A DNA stretch of 64,000 nucleotides, taken from NCBI RefSeq assembly GCF_900105205.1, contig NZ_FNSQ01000005.1, forward strand, positions 1,178,001 to 1,242,000, read 5' to 3'. Of this stretch, positions 58,866 through 64,000 are shown one piece after another (the stretch's first letter is position 1; every line of letters starts with the position of its first letter). The notes beneath the pieces are model-generated. The model saw only the letters and a program-made list of their open reading frames with translations, ran no database searches and was not told the DNA's origin. Position numbers and translations under genes: made by a program. This DNA comes from Microbacterium hydrocarbonoxydans. GTDB taxonomy: Bacteria > Actinomycetota > Actinomycetes > Actinomycetales > Microbacteriaceae.

Positions 58866-61079
58866 ATGCGCGCATTTGGGGCACTCTCGGCCTACGACTT
58901 CGAAATCCTCGTTCGCGACCTTCTGCAGGCAGAATGGAAAGTCCTCCTCGAGTCTTTTTCTCCGGGGAAGGACGGCGGCACGGATGTGCGACTACTTCGT
59001 GGCAAGAACTTAAGGACCGTGCAGTGCAAGCACCATCCAGACAGCGCGTTGAGCGGAATTCAGGCGAAACTTAAGAAAGAGCAGGCGAAGCTAGGAGGGT
59101 TGAAATTCGGAGAGTACTGGCTCGCGACGAGCGCACGAGCGACGCCGGCCTCGAAGAAGTCAACCAGCGAACTCTTCTCTGACCAGGGGCTTGTGCCAGA
59201 GCGCGTCCTCGGAGTCGTTGACCTCGAAAACCTCTTGAGTCGCCACCCGAACGTGGAACGCACTCATGTAAAGCTTTATCTCTCAAGCCTCGCGGTCCTA
59301 GAAGATGTGCTAAATCATGCGATTCTGGATCGACAAAGGTACTTTCTCGAAAGGGCCACGTCGAAGGTTAAGTACTTTGTTTCTAGCGACGCGGTTAGTG
59401 ATGTTCACGACATCCTTGATCGGGATGGAATGTGTATCATCACCGGCCCGCCCGGGGTTGGTAAGACGACAATCGCGGAGTCGATCGCGCTCACGTACGT
59501 CGCGAGCGACTACGACGTGTTCGACGTTCGGTCCGCCACGGAAGTCGAAGAGGTTTGGCGCCCAGGGCAGAAACAGATATTCCTGTACGACGACTTTCTT
59601 GGGCAGACGAGTCTCATGGAGAAGCTGGACAGGGGCGAAGACCACGCGCTGGACATCATGGCTCGTCGCCTTTCCGAGTCAAAGACTCATAAGTTGATAT
59701 TGACGACTCGTGAATATATTCTTGCATCGGCTCAGATGACCTATAGCAAGCTTCGTCAACCGCATGTCCTCAACTCGAAGATTGTAGTGGACGTAGGGTC
59801 GTATTCGGATTTCGAGAAGGGGCAAATATTATTTAATCACGTATATTACTCAATTCTCGGTGAAGCCGCGCGCGCGAGTCTGAAGAAGGGCAAGGCGTAC
59901 CGGGAGATTGTATTCCACCGGAACTACAATCCTCGTCTAATCGAATCCGTTGTGAGCGCAGCGCTCGCAAGAGGTGGTGTCGCCGCTAACTCCGGCTTCG
60001 CTGAATTCATGCTTGATGCATTCGAGCATCCTGGATCGCTCTGGACGAACATATTCGCGGTTGAGCTAAACGCGCCCCAAAGAGTCTTGGCCGCTGTAGC
60101 GGGCAGTCGCTCGCGACCGACTGACCGCAAGCGGGCGGTCGATACAGCGCACCGGATCCTCGCCGCTATGGGGGAAACTCGGCGGATTTCGGATCAAGAT
60201 CTCGACGTGCTTGAGGGCATCTTCATTAATATTGTGCGGGACGATGCGGGAACGGTTAGTCTAGGGCCAAAGAACCCGAGCATACGCGACTTCCTGGTCG
60301 GTGCTTTGATCACCTCAAGCGAGATTTTCAGCCGCTACCTATCGGCCGCGTCTCCGTCTGCACTCGCTGAGGTCCTCCCGCTGATATCGTCGAACGACTC
60401 GCGGACTTCGAAAGTATGGTCCGAATTGAGCCGCGAGTCACAGGTTCAGGCCATGGACGACTTGTTCCTCTCCGTTCATGAAATTCTCGCCCGAACGGAG
60501 GAAGCAGATCTCGGCGCTCGAATCGTGCGGTCTGTTGCAGAAGCTCTTCGTCAAAGGGCGCCTCAGGGGCGACCGCTCCAGATAGTCGGCGCGCTCCATG
60601 TGGCGCTGTGCAGATACGCGCCTCGCGTGGGTGACCAGGAAACCCTCACCGCGGCGTTTTGGGCGCTTGAGCCGTTCCTAAACGCTGACGAGAAGGACGC
60701 TCTGTTAGATGCGATGCGTGAGTCTTGGGAAGAGACGATGGACATCGCAGCTTTGCCCACAGTGCTCGAGTTCGAACGCGCCGTCGATGGTGAACTGGCC
60801 GAGGATATTGAGCAGTGGCTCTTGAATCAGATTGAAGATGCTCTTGAAAACTACGACCGGTACGGCTTCTCTACAGAGTACGAGATGCTCAACTCAGTTG
60901 AAGGGTACCTTGGCTACATAGAAGGCGATGTCGGGGATGTCGCCGGTCGCATCGAGGCGAAGATGGCTAGCTTATGGGAGCCAGACGAGGATGATTATCG
61001 GGAGAGCCGCTGGAACTCGAGTACGAGAGGTTCCGAAGGCGGGGCCGGTGGACTCGACGGCTTGTTCGCTTTGATTTAA
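58866..61079 (+). CDS. Mrr-type nuclease fused to nSTAND3 NTPase, candidate anti-phage protein
   Basis: This 737-residue protein has three parts. Residues 1-140 form a restriction-endonuclease-like domain of Mrr type: YDFEILVRDLL, then GGTD (Asp40), then QCK (Gln53-Lys55). Residues 170-330 form a STAND-type NTPase of the nSTAND3 kind: GPPGVGKTT (194-202, Lys200), FLYDDFLG (239-246) and LTTREYIL (279-286). The remaining 400 or so residues are helical, ending in an acidic tail, and probably sense the trigger. STAND NTPases with nuclease effectors of this kind (Avs-like) are known anti-phage systems. Base composition is clearly lower in GC than its neighbours and includes ATA and TTA codons, pointing to horizontal transfer. 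It starts 10 nt after nrdF without a visible promoter and ends just before the shared terminator. Confidence 0.88.
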   Translation: MRAFGALSAYDFEILVRDLLQAEWKVLLESFSPGKDGGTDVRLLRGKNLRTVQCKHHPDSALSGIQAKLKKEQAKLGGLKFGEYWLATSARATPASKKSTSELFSDQGLVPERVLGVVDLENLLSRHPNVERTHVKLYLSSLAVLEDVLNHAILDRQRYFLERATSKVKYFVSSDAVSDVHDILDRDGMCIITGPPGVGKTTIAESIALTYVASDYDVFDVRSATEVEEVWRPGQKQIFLYDDFLGQTSLMEKLDRGEDHALDIMARRLSESKTHKLILTTREYILASAQMTYSKLRQPHVLNSKIVVDVGSYSDFEKGQILFNHVYYSILGEAARASLKKGKAYREIVFHRNYNPRLIESVVSAALARGGVAANSGFAEFMLDAFEHPGSLWTNIFAVELNAPQRVLAAVAGSRSRPTDRKRAVDTAHRILAAMGETRRISDQDLDVLEGIFINIVRDDAGTVSLGPKNPSIRDFLVGALITSSEIFSRYLSAASPSALAEVLPLISSNDSRTSKVWSELSRESQVQAMDDLFLSVHEILARTEEADLGARIVRSVAEALRQRAPQGRPLQIVGALHVALCRYAPRVGDQETLTAAFWALEPFLNADEKDALLDAMRESWEETMDIAALPTVLEFERAVDGELAEDIEQWLLNQIEDALENYDRYGFSTEYEMLNSVEGYLGYIEGDVGDVAGRIEAKMASLWEPDEDDYRESRWNSSTRGSEGGAGGLDGLFALI

Positions 61080-61084
61080 GCATG

Positions 61085-61120
61085 AAGAAGGGGCGGATGC
61101 TGCGGCATCCGCCCCTTCTT
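61085..61120. terminator. Bidirectional intrinsic terminator
   Basis: AAGAAGGGGCGGATGC pairs perfectly with GCATCCGCCCCTTCTT around loop TGCG. It lies between the defence-type gene and converging pgi and was probably the original end of nrdHIEF transcription. Confidence 0.88.
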
Positions 61121-61130
61121 GCTGTGCCCC

Positions 61131-62810
61131 CTACTTCCGGTTCTCGCGGTAGTAGGCGAGCAGCGCCCTGGTCGACGCGTCCTGCGCCTCGATGGCCGAC
61201 TCGTCGCCGCCGATGGCCGGAGCGATCTGCATCGCGAGCTGCTTGCCGAGCTCCACACCCCACTGGTCGAACGAGTTGATGCCCCAGATGGTGCCCTGGG
61301 TGAACGTGATGTGCTCGTACAGCGCGATGAGCTGACCGAGCACGCGCGGGGTCAGCGCCGGCGCGAAGATCGAGGTCGTCGGGCGGTTGCCGGCGAAGGT
61401 GCGCGCGGCGACGAGCGCACCCGTCGTGCCCTCGGCCTCGACCTCCTCCGCGGTCTTCCCGAAGGCGAGCGCCTTGGTCTGGGCGAGGAAGTTCGCGAGG
61501 AACAGCTCGTGGACGTCCTGACCGCCGTCGGACAGCGGGTACGCGGGGTTGACGAAGGCGATGAAGTCCGCCGGGATCAGCCGCGTGCCCTGGTGGATGA
61601 GCTGGTAGAAGGCGTGCTGGCCGTTGGTCCCCGGCTCTCCCCAGAACACCTCGCCCGTGTCGGTGGTGACGGGGGTGCCGTCCCAGCGCACGGACTTGCC
61701 GTTGGACTCCATCGTCAGCTGCTGCAGGTACGCGGGGAACCGGCTCAGCTGCTGCGCGTAGGGGAGCACCGCGTGCGACTGCGCCCCGTGGAAGTTGCCG
61801 TACCAGACGTTGAGCAGGCCCATCAGCACGGGGACGTTGCGCTCCAGCGGCGTCGTGCGCACGTGCTCGTCGACGTCATGGAAGCCCGCGAGCAGGTCGC
61901 GGAACGCCTCCGGTCCCAGCGCGATCGCGAGCGAGAGGCCGATCGCGGAGTCGACCGAGTAGCGTCCACCCACCCAGTCCCAGAAGCCGAACGCGTTGGC
62001 GGGATCGATGCCGAAGGCTGCGACCTTGTCGAGCGCCGTCGACACGGCCACGAAATGGTGGGCGACCGCGTCGGCACGGGCGTCGTCCGCGTCGGAGATC
62101 GCTCCGGATGCCGTGAGCCCCGCCCACAGCCATTCGCGCGCGAGGCGCGCGTTGGTGAGCGTCTCGAGGGTGGTGAACGTCTTCGAGGCCACGATGAAGA
62201 GCGTGTTCTCGGGGTCGAGATCCGCCGTCTTCTGCGCGAGGTCGGTGGGGTCGATGTTCGACACGAAGCGCGCCTCGATGCCGGCATCCGCAAAGGGCTT
62301 GAGCGCCTCGTACACCATCACCGGGCCGAGATCGGATCCGCCGATGCCGATGTTCACGACGTGGGTGACCTTCTTGCCCGTGACGCCGAGCCAGTCGCCA
62401 CCGCGGACCCGGTCCGCGAAGGCGCCCATCGCGTCGAGGACGCTCTGCACATCGGCATCCACGTCCTGCCCGTCGACGACGAGGGCGGGGGAGGCGCCGG
62501 CGGGCCGACGCAGCGCCGTGTGCAGCACCGCGCGGTCCTCGGAGGTGTTCAGGTGCGCCCCCTCGAGCATCGCCGCGTACCGCTCGGCGACACCGGTCTG
62601 CTCAGCGAGACGCAGGAGAGCTGCGAGGATGTCGTCGGTCACGAGGTTCTTCGACAGATCGACGTGCAGGTCGGCCAACGGAAACGAGAACCGCTCGGCG
62701 CGGCTCGCATCAGCGGCGAACCAGCCTCGGAGATCGGCACGGACGGACTCGTGCAGGGCGGTGAGCTCGGACCAGGCGGGAGTGGCTGTCGGATCAACGG
62801 GAGCGGTCAT
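61131..62810 (-). CDS. pgi: Glucose-6-phosphate isomerase
   Basis: This 559-residue enzyme interconverts glucose 6-phosphate and fructose 6-phosphate. [20 protein letters not shown] (about residues 151-170) and [13 protein letters not shown] are the phosphate-binding parts, and [16 protein letters not shown] carries the catalytic His/Gln. Length and start are normal. The gene converges on the defence-type gene. Confidence 0.96.
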   Translation of the reverse strand: MTAPVDPTATPAWSELTALHESVRADLRGWFAADASRAERFSFPLADLHVDLSKNLVTDDILAALLRLAEQTGVAERYAAMLEGAHLNTSEDRAVLHTALRRPAGASPALVVDGQDVDADVQSVLDAMGAFADRVRGGDWLGVTGKKVTHVVNIGIGGSDLGPVMVYEALKPFADAGIEARFVSNIDPTDLAQKTADLDPENTLFIVASKTFTTLETLTNARLAREWLWAGLTASGAISDADDARADAVAHHFVAVSTALDKVAAFGIDPANAFGFWDWVGGRYSVDSAIGLSLAIALGPEAFRDLLAGFHDVDEHVRTTPLERNVPVLMGLLNVWYGNFHGAQSHAVLPYAQQLSRFPAYLQQLTMESNGKSVRWDGTPVTTDTGEVFWGEPGTNGQHAFYQLIHQGTRLIPADFIAFVNPAYPLSDGGQDVHELFLANFLAQTKALAFGKTAEEVEAEGTTGALVAARTFAGNRPTTSIFAPALTPRVLGQLIALYEHITFTQGTIWGINSFDQWGVELGKQLAMQIAPAIGGDESAIEAQDASTRALLAYYRENRK

Positions 62811-62951
62811 GGATCCACGCTACTGCGGTCGGCGACGCCATGGCAGCGTCATGACGTTTCGATCGATCGTGACGAGGTCGTGACCTACCGCCGCGCCGAA
62901 TCATCTCGCGCGTGTACACGCGGAGGCGCGCGCGGGGGTACGGTTTCCTTC

Positions 62952-63284
62952 ATGGGAAGACTGCGATACGACGGCACCTCGGAGCCGATCCTCATCGACG
63001 ATGAGACGCTCGCTCACCTGAAGGTGATCGTCGGCACGAAGCTGCGCCGCCAGGAGAGCTTCATGATGACCTGGCATCCGCGCGAGGGCGGGGACACCGG
63101 ACGGCTCACGGTGTGGATCCACCCGGCGATCCCGCTGCAGTTCCTCTTCACCTCCGCCGACCCGCAGAACATCGAGAAGCACCGCATCGAGGAGATGATG
63201 CACGCCCTCAACGCCAGCGGCGAACTCGTCATCGACGACTACGTGCAGTCCAGCGTCGTCGACGGGAGCGCGCGGAAAGGCTGA
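62952..63284 (+). CDS. DUF7882-type small protein
   Basis: This 110-residue protein begins MGRLRYDGTSEPILIDDETL and has LKVIVGTKLRRQESFMMTW and WIHPAIPLQFLF, matching a short protein family common in Microbacteriaceae that is sometimes misnamed ATP-dependent DNA ligase. It has no ligase motif. A -10-like TACGGT at 62939-62944 ends 7 nt before ATG 62952, so it is probably leaderless. The function is unknown. Confidence 0.8.
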   Translation: MGRLRYDGTSEPILIDDETLAHLKVIVGTKLRRQESFMMTWHPREGGDTGRLTVWIHPAIPLQFLFTSADPQNIEKHRIEEMMHALNASGELVIDDYVQSSVVDGSARKG

Positions 63285-63299
63285 GCTACCGGGCCCGAG

Positions 63300-63911
63300 C
63301 TACTCCGCCGGGTACCGATCCGCCTTCAGCAATCGGGCGAGGTGTGCCGCGTTGCGAGCGGCCGTCGCCGTCGCCTGCGCGACCGCCTCCGGGGTCTCAT
63401 CGAGGTCCTTGTAGTCGATGCCCTTCATCGCCTCGCCGTTCCAGTAGACCGAGGTCTGCGCCGGCACGGTGTAGCCGATGTCGTCGAGTGCCTGGAAGAC
63501 GATCGCGGAGATGTGGTGCGCGCCGTCCTCGTTGCCGACGACGCCGGAGATCGCCACCTTGTCGAACAGGATCGGTCGCCCGCTGTCGTCCGTCTCGCTG
63601 AGTTCTGCATCCAGGCGCTCGAGCACACGCTGCGCGACGCTGGAGTGCTGCCCCATCCAGGTCGGGGTGACGAAGACGAGGATGTCGGCGGCGAGCACCC
63701 TCTCCCGCAGCGCCGGCCACTGGTCGTCCCCGCCCATGTTGATCTCGACGCCGGGGCTGATCACGTGGTCGACGGCCCTGACCAGGTCGCCGCTGACGCC
63801 GTGCTCCGCGAGGGCGGCGAGGATCTGGGAGCCCAGCAGGTCGGAGCTGGATTCCGCGGGAGAGGGCTTCAGCGTGCAGGAGATCGCGAGGGCGGTGAGT
63901 GGTGCGTTCAT
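63300..63911 (-). CDS. NADPH-dependent FMN reductase-like flavoprotein
   Basis: This 203-residue flavodoxin-like reductase has an N-terminal strand-loop AISCTLKPSPAESSS that binds FMN phosphate, with VFVTPTWMGQHSSVAQRVLERL at about residues 79-100. GNEDGAHHISAIVFQALDDIGYTVP is typical of the NAD(P)H-dependent oxidoreductase family. It could reduce FMN, quinones or other acceptors. It converges on the DUF7882 gene with a 15-nt gap. Confidence 0.85.
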   Translation of the reverse strand: MNAPLTALAISCTLKPSPAESSSDLLGSQILAALAEHGVSGDLVRAVDHVISPGVEINMGGDDQWPALRERVLAADILVFVTPTWMGQHSSVAQRVLERLDAELSETDDSGRPILFDKVAISGVVGNEDGAHHISAIVFQALDDIGYTVPAQTSVYWNGEAMKGIDYKDLDETPEAVAQATATAARNAAHLARLLKADRYPAE

Positions 63912-63981
63912 GCCTGGACGAAATCATCGATCGCGCCGATCGCACAGGGGGTTCCGTGGCTGGAGCGTCTGCGCTACGCGG

Positions 63982-63987
63982 TATCCT
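63982..63987 (+). promoter_or_regulatory. Possible -10 box for a gene beyond the right edge
   Basis: TATCCT lies in GCGCTACGCGGTATCCTTGA. A convincing -35 is not seen. It might promote the gene continuing past position 64000. Confidence 0.3.
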
Positions 63988-64000
63988 TGAGGACGGCCGC

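Overview
The window is a chromosomal segment of a high-GC actinobacterium of the family Microbacteriaceae, most likely Microbacterium. The 16S gene has Microbacteriaceae-type sequence, the 16S-23S spacer carries no tRNA, and the carotenoid, Lsr2, RamA-like and nrdHIEF genes all fit. Gene order and base composition look like ordinary chromosome almost throughout. The clear exceptions are a less GC-rich single-gene defence-type insertion (58866-61079) and a small patch around a secreted protein (43240-43900).

Layout. 1-1087: tail of an upstream gene with a 24-nt tandem repeat at its 3' end, a leader-like small ORF whose stop lies in a terminator loop, an HNH endonuclease and tRNA-Arg(CCT). 1093-9716: a tightly overlapped C50 carotenoid operon on the minus strand (idi-crtE-crtB-crtI-crtYe-crtYf-crtEb-MMPL exporter) with a divergent MarR/CrtR-type regulator. 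9773-14249: lsr2, an SMR guanidinium exporter under a guanidine-III riboswitch, a RamA-like regulator divergent from a DUF485/monocarboxylate symporter pair, and a broken alkyltransferase gene. 14433-22475: a large SF1 helicase-like protein with eroded catalytic motifs, then mscL, fmdB-type, 5-formyl-THF cyclo-ligase, galU, a GNAT acetyltransferase, a membrane protein and tRNA-Ala(CGC).

22712-28391 is a complete rRNA operon (two near-identical promoters, 16S, 23S, 5S, terminator). 28438-34556 is a histidine utilisation operon (hutHUIG) with a divergent IclR regulator. 34597-40818 is an oligosaccharide ABC importer with a debranching-type glycosidase and a divergent LacI regulator sharing an operator. 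40840-43717 holds a DUF445 protein, a Phd/VapC toxin-antitoxin pair, a CsoR-family regulator and a secreted protein. 43988-54593 is amine/semialdehyde catabolism (two class III aminotransferases, MmsA, PucR and Lrp regulators), an acyl-CoA dehydrogenase with a hydrolase, and a sugar kinase with an MFS transporter. 54983-58855 is the class Ib ribonucleotide reductase operon nrdHIEF. An Mrr-nuclease/nSTAND3 protein is wedged between nrdF and its terminator, followed by convergent pgi, a DUF7882-type protein and a flavin reductase.

The most noteworthy items are the Mrr-nSTAND3 protein (candidate single-gene anti-phage system), the guanidine-III riboswitch with an alternative hairpin that would hide the ribosome binding site, and the helicase-like protein lacking the Walker A lysine and Walker B glutamate. 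Also of note are the alkyltransferase with both a frameshift and a Cys-to-Val active site, and the leader ORF overlapping a terminator.
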